Part shown: positions 12,591 to 26,600 of the stretch, piece by piece
How positions within the stretch are numbered: position 1 is the first letter of the stretch
How the letters are laid out: each line of letters begins with the position of its first letter
Assembly (NCBI GenBank): GCA_940671915.1
Contig: CALNVZ010002974.1
Coordinates: 45,256,678 to 45,320,677, forward strand
From: Paracentrotus lividus
Lineage: Eukaryota; Echinodermata; Echinoidea; Camarodonta; Echinidae
DNA length: 64,000 nucleotides
Reading direction: 5' to 3'
Translations under genes and position numbers: made by a program
The notes under the pieces: model-generated
Databases searched by the model: none
Told to the model about the DNA's origin: nothing
Seen by the model: the letters and a program-made list of their open reading frames with translations, nothing else

Positions 12591-14659
12591 TTATCTTGGT
12601 GGAGCCCTATGCCCATAATCTCTGGAAATAGGACTTTCACGTCCCATTCTTGGGTCTTTGAGTAACTGTTCCTTTGACTTGTGCTGGTAATCTACCTGAA
12701 GTGAATCTTCCCTATTAGGGTAATCTCTTGATGACCAGTCTTCATACACCCCACCTCTACCCCTATCCCCTTTAGGCCCCCATTCCATCTCGCCCCTCCT
12801 CTCACGGTCCCAATGTTCCCGAGCCCAAGGCTCACGAGGTTTATCATCTTCCCAGCGCCTTCTCTCTTCGACGTCCTCAAAAGGATCATCACCTTTCTGA
12901 ATGTTCACATTTCTCCTATAGTCTACATCCCTGCGTGGTGGTCTATCAGGAGCTGACCGTCTCCGTTGACCCATTGGTCCTGACTCCTCCCTCATCTCAC
13001 TGGGACCATCCTCATCATCACCATACTTCCACCCTTCCTCCCCGGGAGGAGGCGGCTCTAGTTTACGTTTCTTGGTGACTGGGACGGACGGTGCAGCTGG
13101 CTCTGGTGCAGGGTGATGCGGCACGAGGGTGCTGCAGGACAGCAGTGGCGATGGTGTGGAGGGTTGTTGGGGATTGGTGGATGATGGGGCGGGGTGGTTG
13201 ATGGGGGCGGAGTGGTTGTCGGGGAAAGGGTGGCCGGTGTGGGGATGGATGGTTGACGGGGTGGGTGGAGATTGGAATGGTGGTGGAGTTGTCCATGGGG
13301 TGGTGGGGAGGGGTGATGGGATGATGGGGAGGATGATGATGGTGGTGGGAGGGCGATGATGATGCGGAGGTTCATGTACATGGGATGAGGAATGTGAGAG
13401 GAGTTGGCTGTGATGAGTGTGGTTTTGTGTTTACTGTAGGTGTGATTTGAATGCCTTGGCAAGTCTTTTGGTAATGGTAGGTGGGGAGGAGGAAGCTGCT
13501 CACTCATTAGAGGCGGAGGATGATTTGGAGGAGGCTGAAATTCTTGGTTCCATGCTTGAGGTACTGAGAACCTGCGTTTCCTACTACCCCTTCTCTTGCG
13601 TGTGCTACGTTAATTGCGGCTGGTTATGGTTGGACTTTGTTTGTGTTCTATTGTTTCTAAGTTCGTCGCATTCCACCAAACACGCCCCCTCGGCAAAAGG
13701 TGGTAAATTTGGAGGCGGACAGAGTGGTTGTTCTTCCACCGATGCTTCCTGAAGCGCATCTCCTCCTTGCGCAACTGGAGTACTCGTAGAATCATCCTTA
13801 GGAGTCATGGTACTAGAATCTGCTTGAGCCAATCGAACGTCAGGAGAAGTGCCTGCTTCATCTGAAGATTGTTTATCATTCTTCCCAATTTTCCCAGTGG
13901 CTTTGTTAATCTCTGACTGAAGTGATTCTATCTGCCTATCCAGGAGAGCTTTCTTAGCTTCTTCCACCTGCTTGGTGAGTTGAATAAGTAGCTGCTGTTG
14001 TTCTGAGAGACCCGACTGTTCACTGAAAGCACTCAGGAGGTCCTGAGAAGCATCCGCTGCAACACTGGCGATATCGGTTGCTTTGACATCACTCGTCGCC
14101 TCCCCTTCGGTTTTGATCAGGGGATCAACAACCTCCTTCACTTCAGGAGTAACTATAGAGGGTGCTTGTGGCAGAGCAGGTTCTGGGATCACAGCCGATG
14201 CGGGCATACTGCGTCCTTGGATCCAGTCATCCGTTGGATCTGATGGGTCGTACGGTGCATTCCGTTCCTCCCGGGTTGGCGAATACGGTTCCTCTAGTTC
14301 CGCTTCAAGTTCCTTCGGATCTGCATTGGCATATTGTGCCACGATCGGATCAACTAACTGATCCTCAGTAACGTACATATCCTTGGTCTTCATAGGAACG
14401 TCTTTGGGGGTAATCATGTCTGACATTTCCAACAAGTTAGGCAGGCCTGAGCGGAACGAAGACATGGGGTTCTCAGGAGGTTTGATGTCTTCGGCAGGCT
14501 GATGATGTTTCCTCTTAGGGGCGTGATGGACGGGAAGTTCCCTGGGTGGTTGACTGATTGGTTTAGAGGCTGGCTCACCATCAAGACTCATTGAGCGTTG
14601 CTTATCTTTGTGTCTGACTACTATCCCCAGGAGCATGTGAGGTCGATTGGATGGCAGAC
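12591..14659 (-). CDS. PHF3/DIDO1-like last exon(s): end of SPOC and C-terminal tail
   Basis: Starts GLPSNRPHMLLGIVVRHK, the last SPOC strand, then a Pro/Ser/Glu-rich region open to a TAG at 13605-13607. From 13604 to about 13430 the protein-like frame is a different one (RKRRGSRKRRFSVPQAWNQE..., Pro-rich). From about 13430 to the TAA at 12591 it returns to the first frame with an Arg/Asp/Glu-rich tail (RRRSAPDRPPRRDVDYRRN, DDKPREPWAREHW), like the Arg-rich tail of DIDO1. Either one or two small introns, or two compensating one-base differences, are needed. Real coding to 12591 seems likely from the tail's composition. Confidence 0.75.
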
Positions 14660-17600
14660 CTGCAATTTAAGGAAAAGCAATAAAAACAAAATATTATTCA
14701 ACAGTTCACATGAGTGATCGAACACACATTGCTAGAGATATTTACTACCTCATAAACAAGATTCTTCATAGATACAGGCCCATATTCTAAACTGCGGTCT
14801 AAAGTCAGGTTCAGGTTTCAACAGACAATAAGACTGCACAATTTCAATACGATTCTATTGGTTGATTCTATCATCCAATTAGACCTGAATTCAAGGTTGT
14901 TTTTCTTTAACCAGAAATCAGAATACGGGCCAATGTGGTTACATTGTTACAAAATTCAAAACAATCTTTGAAAGGCTGTTCTTATTTCTATTATATATCT
15001 TTTTGTCACTATTTTTGTATTCTTCTTAATATCATTTAATGAAATTCATTCCGTTTCGATATATTATTCCACTAGGGTTAAATATTGCTGTGAATAACAT
15101 TTGCTCCACTGTAAACACAATACACTAATTGAATGGCTAATTTAAACCCTTGCTTCAAAACTATACCCTACCCTAAACCTGACCCTACACCTAACATAAA
15201 ACCCTATTGCAACCCTAACCCCAACCCTAAATCTTTGATGAAATAAATCCAGGAGCAAGTTTTGCTGGAGAAAATATTGTGTCACTGATTTGAATTGAAG
15301 GGAATACATACCTGGGCCATTGAAAGGTAGAATATGATGCGGAACCTTGTCACTTGATGGCAGAGCTATCAGATAAAAATCCTTGACATGGGGACGGTTC
15401 TTCCCGATCACACCGATACGCTGCCGCGTGTAGAAGTAGTCAAAGAGCGCAAAGTAGGCGGCTTCCTCGTCATCCTGCCAGACGTGGAATCTCATAACTG
15501 TCATCTCAGTGGATTGTGATTGCTTGAGCTTAGTGAAGTAATCCCATACAACCTTGTATGGAATACGACCACATACCTCTAATGTATCCTGAAGATCCTG
15601 TGACATAGATAGAACAATGTGTGCTTTTTATTAGTCAATAAATTTAATGGCTTATTTTCATAATGGATTGGACTTTAATTTTCACATTTTTTTCACAGTG
15701 CAAAAAGTATTGCATTCAACTACAATGAATGAAGTAAGAAAGCTAATGGTGTTTTCACATGATTTTCTTTTTAAAAACCATAATATTTATCCCTCCTTGT
15801 AAAACTACATGACATTAGTCTGAATCTGCCCTTATTTTCAATCTCCATAAAAATGATACCAGTGGGACTTATGAAGTATGAAGATTCACAACCTGGTAGT
15901 ATTTGGCATTTCCATTTATCAAGCAAAACATAATTTTTCTCTTTTTTTTTCTTTCACATTTGCTGCTGAAGATTTTAAGATATGAATAGCTTTCTACAAC
16001 CAAGAAAAATCTATTTTTTTGGATGCAGTCTCTTTGGCACTAAGTAGGTTAGAATCATAATAGGCGATGATAACAGCAAGACTACACTAACAAAGGTTTT
16101 GTGTAATAGTGCCTTTTCCTCATGGCATAAAATTTAGCTTAGCTGGTGTATAGTTTCGGGAGAAGGAAAAATTAATTCTGATTCAAGATAAGATAAATTA
16201 TGAAAGATTGAATCCAAGAACTATAATAAAGCAAATTATAGTACTTGAAATCTTGTTTAAGTGTCTTTATTTCATAAAATAAGGATAAAAAAGATAAGTC
16301 GGGGACCCGTCACAGGTTAGCGCTCACGTGGAAAACCAATGGGGATTCTCTTGTGTGGGTGTTACACACAGATCGTTCGCACTAATGCACGCCGTAACCT
16401 TCGGCGTGTGAATCTGTCAGCAGAGGTCTAAACGGCCGTTAATTACGCTTCATTCAAACAAATTCAATGAAAATCATCAGAAATAATGAAAGGAATGTCA
16501 CAAGATCTCTCACACATATCTTTTAGTGCAATGTGGACAGCATGTAACTACATTTGATCGATTTTGTGCCAATTCCTTTTTTTGTTACCAAAACTATACA
16601 CCACGTTTAACATTTGTTTTACAAAAGCAAATCACCTTTTGGCTATAATATGATACAACATACAGTGGCGGATCCTGGATTTGAAAATAGAGGGGGCGCC
16701 AGGCATCCGTTAAAATTTTGTAATTTTAACATGTGCATTCAATGAGTGGTTTTCAAATTAAAGAGGGGGCGCACGTCCCGTGCGCCCCCACCTGGATCTG
16801 CCACTGACGTACAAGTATCGTCTGAGATGATTCCATACCTTAATTATCCCCCCCCCCACTAACACCACATTTTTAATTACAGACTGTAGAGGCTTGTATA
16901 GTTACTATTGGTATACTTTGGGCAGGGCTTGAAACACTCTTCTTTGAATGAATACATAGAGGCTTACCATTGGTATACTTTGGGCGGGGCCTGAAACATG
17001 GTGAGCGACAGCAACAAACTTTGAGACTTCATGCATGAATATGAAGCCTCTCCAAGCCGGTGATGATGTCATGACGGTAGACGATGATGACCTCTTGACC
17101 TGTGATGGCTTCTTCTTCTCTTTGACCGGTTTGGGAGTAGGTACAACAGGTGGAGGTGGACTACCAGGGGGTGTTCTAGGAAAGTTCAGTAAATATTTTT
17201 TTTTAAATAACAATAGTAATACAATCTGTAAAAGGTCATAGAACACGAAATGCAGAATCAATTGGAAAAACAAAGCTATTCTTATAAAGGTGCATCACTT
17301 TAAAACAGTTTGCCAAATCATGTTAAAATTTACCGTAAGTTCGTCATTTTCTCTTTTGTTCTGGTGCTACATTCACTCTAATCCTAAGCCTGATCCATTG
17401 CGTTGTATTTAATTATTATTTTTGTTGACAAAAAAGCGTTTTGCACAAATGTTTCTGATCAAGCAACAGTATATTAGTATTTTTCCTCTTTTGTTGTAGG
17501 GCCCCCATGAAAAACAATGTTTTAATCATTGATGAAGCTACCAGTTCAAAAAGAAGACTAACAGATCCTCATAAACTGGGTAAGAGTAATTGTACTGTCC

Positions 17601-20600
17601 CATCACACTAGGGTGTACTTGGATATAAGGAGAAATGTAAACAAAATATGTAATAACAACTTTCAAACAAATACTGCCCAAATCTCACCTGGCCTCATCG
17701 ACCGGATTTCCAAAGATCAACGCCGCATCATCATCGTCATCATCATCTTCAACGCCACCGACAGTCTCCATGAGGTCATCGTAAAGGTCTTCCGTGACAG
17801 ATTTTGGTCTGGGTTTCTTCTCCTCGATCTCCTCTCCAAAGAATTTGACTGGTTTTTCCTTGAGTATTCCTCCTTTCTTCTTCTCAACAATCACTTTCTT
17901 GATCACCTTCTTCCTCACAATGGTCTTCTTCTTGGAGACCTTTTCCTCCTTAGGAGCAGGGATTTTCCCTACAATGAATTTAAAAGATGAAATAGATGTC
18001 AGTGTTCTGCTCAAAGTTAAAGCCAAATGATTGTTGTGGTCCTGATACTGCATTGTGGATAAAACTGTCTATTAGTGATTGAAAAAAAGTTGATAACAAT
18101 TCACCTAATAATTGCTGAATGCTGTGAGGTTTTGGAATCAACAAAATGATAAGAAATTATCCTAATTCTGCTAAGAGTAACATGCACTGCACATAAAAAT
18201 TCATGTATGGGACTACACACAAATGTTTGTCCTGAACAGTTTTTTTAGTCATGGGCAAGTCCAAGCTATTTTGCACTAGTAACGCGTGGGACATCACAAG
18301 TATATTTAGCCCTATATCTTATATTTAGTAATCAAAGCTCATTTCTTGGGTAGTTTCTGGTAGATAGTAGGTATCTTCATACAAAACAACAAAAATAATC
18401 AGAATTACTCGTTACGTAATTAATTTATGCTAATTAATTCGCCAGTAACGCGTGGGACCACAAAAATCATATTTTTTTCTTGTTTTACTTTGTTTCTAAA
18501 ATATTGTGAAAATACTTGTCACCCTGGAAAATCATTGCACACAACTTGTTATACATGTATTACTGAAGATTAATACAAAGTTTCATAAACATTCATCCAT
18601 TAGTTTTTTCTCAAGGTCAATTTTTAAAATATAGGTATAGTAACGCGTGGGACACTTTTGTCAAAATGCATAATATACTGTAAATGACTCTTTAACTTGA
18701 GAAAAAGTCGAGTTTGGTATTTATTTAAGCAAATAAGACAGATGCAGAATGTTTGAATTCATTTCCTGGAGGAAATGTTTTATTTATCACTAAAAATCAA
18801 TTAATTAATTAATTATTATATAAAATGTACTTTAAGATATAATCTTTATGAAGATTATGAAAATTGTCTGATGAAAATGGTTGAAAGTAGGCTCTTCAGA
18901 TTACATTTATTGGTATCAGGACAACTACCCCTGGACAATTAACCCCAGGACAACTACCCCTAGAAATAGGGTATGGGTTAGGTGTATGGTTATGGGTTTT
19001 GTTTGTTTTTTGTTTTTTTGGGGGGGAGGGGGTAGTTGTCTCAGGGAAATTGTCTAGGGGTAGTTGTTCTAGAACCATAGATTACATGTAGGCCTATAGT
19101 AACAATGCCCATCATAATCGATGCAAAACTCTTTAAGTTTTTGGGTATCATACATGTACCTGTGCATATCATAGTCACATGATAATGTTATAATTTCAAA
19201 CAAAAACCTTGAATTTGGACAATAAATACTCAGTAATTGTATGTTTACACACACCAAATATAGTTACATTCATTCTGTTATGTGACTACATGACAAAAAA
19301 AAGAAGGGATATGTATAGGCCTAGTACCTTGTGAACAAAACTTGGTAAAAAAAACAGAAAGATATATGTATGTGATCGGTCGCACAATATAAAATGAAAC
19401 TCATGTGTAGCACATTGTCTCTGAATGACAAACTTTGAAAATGAATGAACAATAGAAGTTATATATTAAACTCAAATGTATAAAGCTTCAGTCTAAAACT
19501 AAATACTATTTCATAAGAGACTATATAATAGGACCAAGGGCTACTTGTACATAGCATGCAACATTAACGTATGCCTTTAATGCAACCAATGACAAAAAGT
19601 TGCTTGTGAGATCTTGTATGTAAATAACCCTTTTAAAAACATTTTATTTTCTTCATTGCTATGAAGGAAATTATATTGTGCAGCCTTCTATACCAAGAAA
19701 AACATTATTGTTTGATAGATATGAGGAATAATTTAAAAAAATAAATTAAAAAAAAAACTTTTTTGTGCACATTTTTCATCACATGTGAAAATCCCGAATA
19801 GAGCATTGTTTTTCTTTGGGGAGAATTTTTTTTTTCATTAATTTTAGTATAATTAAAGGTCTAAGTGATGGCAAATGGATGCACTGATCATGTTAACTGA
19901 TTTTCAATGTTCAAACAGGTTATAGGGAATTTCCATTTCCATTTGGCAAAACTTAATGTACTTCCATACGTTTTACACACGTTGTCCCACGCGTTACTGA
20001 AATGTCCCACGCGTTACCAAATCTAATTAAAGATTGTGTTAATTAAATGAATCAGACTTAACTTTTTTCTTCTCATTATATGAAGAAGCCTATTGTAAAT
20101 TTGGTCTTTTGAAAGTTTCATGAAAATTCAATAATTATTTTTTCTGCAAATGAGAAATAATGACCTAAAAAAGTAACGCGTGGGACATGCCTATTTTGTA
20201 CCATCCCTCATTTGCATATTTAATTAGTTGAGAAACTGGAAATCATAGTCATGATAACTTGTCATTCAGACTTTAGGGTCCCACTAATATTGGGATAGAA
20301 ATGTGTAAAACTTTAAAGATATCTTTTATAAAAGCCAAAAATTTAATGTCCCACGCGTTACTCAAAATTTTAATTTATGCAAATGTATTCATTTATTATT
20401 GGTCATTCATGAGCATTTTTTTTTTCTCGTTATAAAATTCATGTACTTTAACATCTTGGCTTTCATATGACACCAAGTTTGTCTTTTTTCAACCATTTTG
20501 AAATTTCACTCATGAGTGATAAAAAAGCTTGGACTTGCCCTCATATTATGACTACTAGGGCATTTGGAGGTTAATCCTTTGAACCGGACCTTTCCACTAT

Positions 20601-23600
20601 GATATTTTACCTAAATAACATAAAAATAATTTGAAACCTCACAATTATTTTGTTCACCTTTCCCACTACACTAGATTCTCTTTAAGCACATGTTTATCAG
20701 GATATCATACCAACTGTGTTTGAAAGTGACTTCAAGCTTGGTATGATACACAATTACCTACAGTAAATTCCTGATATAATGAGATGCTTGAGATCAAGCC
20801 AATTACGTTGTCTTCATAAAATCTCATCATACATGTAGATATATAGGCAAATGACTGACATTAGTACCATAAGAATCACAGCAAAGCAAATGTTGCTGGA
20901 GAAAATGTCACATGTCCATCCACATAGTGACTGTGCTATATCATTTTGTGGTTTCATAATGTATTTACATTGTGAAGCATGAGAATATGAATATTCTCAA
21001 TCATCCAGGTAAATCAAACATAAACCAATTGCCACCAGTAGATGAAGCGTTCTGGATAGGATGTTAAACGTCGTAGCTTAAAATGTAATTCCAGTTGAAT
21101 GGTTTCTACTTATCAGTTTATGATTTATGAATCATACGTTACCTGTACAGATCTTGCAGTTGAGATCAAACAGATGAGCTTTATGTTGTTCAGTGGTATC
21201 AATCAGCATAATTTTAGGCGTGGTCGGTGAAGTGGGCGTGGTCGGGGAGGAACCCCCGTAGGTAGGGGAACCAAACGACAGTCTGGAGGGGCTTTTCAGT
21301 TCTTCAGAGATTGACGGGGATCTGCTGGACTGCTTCAGTGCTTCATCTTCTGCTTTAGTATGGGGCTAAAAATGGAAAATAATCAATTTCAAATTATTCT
21401 TGAAGTAATATTTGATATACTATACAGAGTTATTGTGCATTAATGATCAGAAATTGCTTGAATAAATCATGTTAAAAAATTTCAAGAAGGAAGCATAAGT
21501 TTTTTTATTTGTATGTTAACTAACTCCATTTTTCAAACTATCCACACTCTATGATTATCCTATTTACTCTATCATAATTTTTTTGAAACCTGTTTGCAAA
21601 TCACAAAATAACAAACATTGCATATGCTTGACATGGTAATAATACGGTACGAACTAAATTCAACAACACAGTTGATTGCAATCAAATAGTAAAATAAATA
21701 ATGTCCGACAAGTCCTTTGATTAAATGCCCCCCAGTTGTGACATTGACCACAGTTGGTACTGTACATCTTGCATTACTTAACAAAAATGCTTTTATATGT
21801 TACCATGGAAACAAAGGATGTAACTTACCACCAATTCACCCAGATTATCCTCCTCTCCTAGTTCCACCTCTCCTTTATGAGTCTTCTTAACAATGGTCAC
21901 ATGCATGCTCTTTTTATCTTTCTCTGTTTGAACAATCATATCCAGCTCCTGATGGGGATAGGATAAAACAAGTGAATTAGTAAATATGCAATGCCTAATA
22001 TGTATGTGTTAGAAAGTCAAACTATCCCCTCAATTAAATCATCCCTTTGTTATATGTAGGAGAGGGAAGGAATGAATACATTATGAGTTAGGCTTCACCG
22101 CACTCCACATAGTTAATCCAGGTGCAACATTCTTCTGTTGGGTGGGTTTGCCTAGCATTGCATTTAGAGTCACTCTCTACTAGGAAGTCATAGAGGCAAG
22201 ACCTATGGGTTTGGTGGTGGTGAAAATACTGTTTTGAAACTCAAATATGGCATGTTTTGCGCTGCATTTTGAAGTCCATGGAGTTCAAGAACGTTCCCAC
22301 CAGAGTTGAGGCCTTCTTTTGATTCCTGGAAGCACTGAGTCACACGTCAAACTATGGAGTCTTAATGGGAGTTGGAGCCAGAGTCCGAGTCATAATTGGA
22401 GAGTCCGAGTCAGAATTACAGTCCTCTCCACACTCATCGAGAGTTGAAGGTGCTTAATTAGATGGAAGCACACTCCAGATTTAGTCGTGGTCATCACCGT
22501 CACTTAGCAACAGTACCACTTCATGAATAGAGACAAACGTTTAAATCATCGGAGATATTTCATCTTGATTTCATCAAGTGGGTTATTTCTTATATGATTA
22601 TCTCCGAAGAACACTGAACGTTTAATTATACCAGTATCATATTTCATATGTTTTATAGAACCAGTCAGATAATAATTTGAGTAATTTGAACATTTGTGAA
22701 ATCAAAACCCTTGATATTTTTTGTATAAATTGTCTTACATATTAAACGGAGAATAAAGACAAGAAAGAAGATATTTGGCATAAATAGTTATTTATTGTTT
22801 TTGGTCAAGTTTGTGATTTTACAAGGGAATCTTACTACTTTAACAAGTTAATGTTCATCTGAGTTCACTCAGCTGTAACAGTATGTATGTATATGACAGA
22901 AGTGTATGAAATGCAATTGTGTTAATTTATAAATTAGCAATGAATAATGTATGTTCTCTGCTATGCTTTGTTCTCTATCTTAGTCTTATTTTGTTTACAA
23001 ATATTTACATACAAGTTGATACATAACGCCAGTATTTATAAATATTTATTTGCTTTTAAACTAATATCAATGGATGTCCAACGTACAAGAAAGGTACTAG
23101 TATGTTATCTGTTATGCAAATATCATACTTGAGGGATGCATGCTGATTGTTTTACATCAGTTAATATCCCTTTAAAAAATGACTTGTGTCTTTTTTTACC
23201 TTCATTTTGAAATTTATCATCAGGTGTTGTCTGTCAAAGCAACCAGATAAATTTGTCCATGCACAAAATATTTTGATCCCTTTGACGGAACAATACCAAA
23301 ACATGAAAGTCAAACATCATTTTTTAAGAATATTAACTGATGCAAAGAGTTGGCAGCCATTCCTCAATGATGGGAACGTATAACACATAAACAATAAAAG
23401 CATTATTTTCTTGTATGTTGGGACATCCAGTGAGGTGTGAGAGAGGCAATTAGATTAGATTAGCTTACATGCTTAGCCTCTTGTTCCCTCCATTTCATGA
23501 GCTCCTGAGATGCTAGCTGATCAGATGACATGCGCACTAGATTCCTAGGTGAGATCTCTCCCTTTAAGATGTGACGGAACAGACCCTGAATGAAAACAGA

Positions 23601-26600
23601 CAAGAAATGAGTTAACAATTCATAGTGAATCATTTCATGAGCTCCTTGGATGCTAGCTGATCGGATGACATGCGCACTAGATTCCTAGGTGAGATCTCTC
23701 CCTTTAAAATGTGATGGAACAGACCCTGAGTGAAAGCAGACAAGAAATGAGTTAACAATTCATAGTGAATCATTTCATGAGCTCCTTGGATGCTAACTGA
23801 TCAGATGACATGCGCACTAGATTCCTAGGTGAGATTTCTCCCTTTAAGATGTGACGGAACAGACCCTGAAGCAAACAGACAAGAACAATACATAGTGAGT
23901 GAATCATTTTTTTTAAAAGGTGGGTGATAAAACCTTGTACCTCAAATTATTGTCATTTTGTCTCTGACGAAGATCGAAGATCAGGCTCTTTTTTACTCAA
24001 CCTCAACTTTTTGTGACAATTACTTTTTTGTGTATTAACTCCAGGTAATCAATCAAGTGATGTCCTGTCCAAATCCCAGCACTCTTATCCCAAAAATGAA
24101 GCTGCCACAGTGCGTCAAAGAAAAGGCGATCTCATAGGGTATGGTTTTTGATTTTCATGTTATCATCAAACTGAACGTCTCTCACCTTGTTCTTCATGTC
24201 TTTGATGTTGAAGATTAGAGTCCTGTACTTGGCTTTGTACTTGGCACCAGTATCGTTGAATAGTTTGTAAAGTTCAAACTCGATTTGCTTTGACACCTTC
24301 TTGACATCGTCTGATGTAATGTTCTTCACATCAGGTGCTTTCTTCACCCTGTAACAAACAAAAAAATATTAGTTTGTCAGTCAAGGTTTGTTTAACTAGT
24401 ACATAATATACAAATGATGCACAGATGTGAGAATCGGTAGGTTTTGTGAGCATAAGGTAACTATGGAACTGTTAAACCCACAAGGCGCAGCCCAGTGGGT
24501 TTAGACTAGTTTCCATAGTTATTGCATGCTCACTAGTCCTACCGATGCACGAACAAACCTGTGTATCATTCGTTTTATAGAATGTTGGAATTTTTTGGCA
24601 AAAAATCAATTTTTTTTTAAAACCAATCATAAAGGTAATTACCGGCGCATGGCTATCCGGTAAATTTGTCATTCATAATTAATACCGACGCATGGTAAAA
24701 TTTACTGCGATGGCATGGTTAGCCATGAGTCCGGTATAATTAATGTGAATGGCAAATTTTACTGGATGCATGTCTAGCATTCTTAACATTGGAATTGAAA
24801 TTGAGCATTTATTGTCCATACGGATAATTGTTTTACACTGGAACAGAATCCTAACGAAGGTAGAATTAAACTTCTTGATTGAATCATTCAAAGAATCAAT
24901 AATTAAGACTTCAAAGAAATTTAAGTCATACAAAATCCGGCCACAGCTTCTTGCGTTAAAAATTTATTGCAAAAATTGTCAAGTCAATATGTTCAATATT
25001 AGGGGTTAGTGAAAACATTTCGAGATTCCAATTGTTATCAAAGTAATGAGGATACATTTTGCTGCTTTTACTGAAAGTGTCATTTTTCCGAGTTGCTTCC
25101 TTTTGTCATGAAATCATACTAGCTAGTTAGAACATCAAGCAGCGTCTTTTGACATTAACCCTCACGCTCTCAGACGATCTGTTTCAGCCAGCCTGCTACT
25201 CTCCGCTTGTCTGCTTCAAACGCTCTTCCTTCTCTCTTCTTTCCCTTCTCTTCTCTCTCGATCTTCTTTCCTCTTTTCTCCTCTCCTTCTTCTTCCTCTT
25301 TCCTCTTCTCTTTTTCCTCCTCTCGTCTCGTCGGTTCTCCTCCATCTCTTTCTTTTCCAGCTCTTCTCTCGATCGCCTCCTCTTCTCGTCTTTTTCATCT
25401 CTAGGAAGCTCGCCGACCTAAACAGAGGACCAATCGAAAATACAATAATATAATAATTAAAATTGTGTTTCTGATAGCACCTTTTTAAAGTCAAGTAAAC
25501 AAATCAGAGCACTCTTACATTTATGGAATTCAATCCCCTTATGTATTTGGAAAGATTTTCTAAGAGTTTGCTTATGCTTATATTAAAATCAGATGTGCAT
25601 TTCGTATTTTTACTTGTAAACATTTATGAATATATTTTGTAGTCTGGATGAGTGTCAATCATGCACACATTATTTATTTACAGCAGCTCCAACTCCGAGT
25701 GCAGCCAATTAAGCCTGGCGATAATTTTTCAAAATAAATAAGACTCAAAATAACACTGTCCCATGTCAAAAGTGAAATAAAATAAAAAATTAATGTTCAA
25801 CCTCTATATATTAATACTGACAAGGCACATGATTTTAAACTTGTCATGATAAATTACCCAGAGTATAATTAGCATCAAATATATGATTATAAACCTTTCT
25901 CTTCTCTCTCGTTGTCTTCTCTCAAGATTCAGCTCCGATAGTTCCACTATCCTGTTAGGACTAGTAATCTCCTTGTGCTTTATCTTCTGTTTCAGAATCA
26001 GAGGATGAGATATTCCTGTGGGATCACCATGCTGGATAGTCTCCTACTGGAATCTGATTTATGCTTGGACAATCCTTTACCTGCAATATAACATACGTAA
26101 ATATTAATACTTTCCTATGCAGAAAACAAAAATCTATCTTACGTTCAGAGTCAGAGGATGAATATTCCTGCTAGGATCACCCTCATGGAGAAGTCTCCTA
26201 CTGGAATCTGATTTTGCTTGGACGATCCTTTACCTGCAATACGAGCATAGATTTTGAAAGGGAAATGTTGCCAGGTTCTTGCTGCATTTTAGGAAATGGA
26301 AACAAGTTTCATACGATCCCTCTGGCTTAAATCATACAAACCGGAATTCCCTATCCAAGTGTTATATGTTTTACTCAAATTAGAGACTTCAAGCTTTCTA
26401 CTGATACCAAACACTTGAATCTTACTAACTTAAATATCACATCAGGAGAGCAATCAATGCTTTCATATGCAGAAAACATGCTTCTCCTATCTGTTGCTAT
26501 AATTGGGACTTATTGGTGATTTCGATTCGGTGAGTATTTTCCCTGACAAAGGTGTGTTAGTGCCTACTTTCAACCAACAAAATTGTCCTTGTCCTGACAT

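Noticed and set aside
13058-13507. Separate Pro/His-rich small gene on the minus strand
   Set aside because: It continues without a start signal from the PHF3/DIDO1-like last exon and is better read as an alternative frame in a low-complexity tail.
18279-20361. Seven identical 14-mers as a CRISPR-like or satellite array
   Set aside because: Spacing is irregular, both orientations occur, and they fall inside inverted transposon ends in an animal intron.
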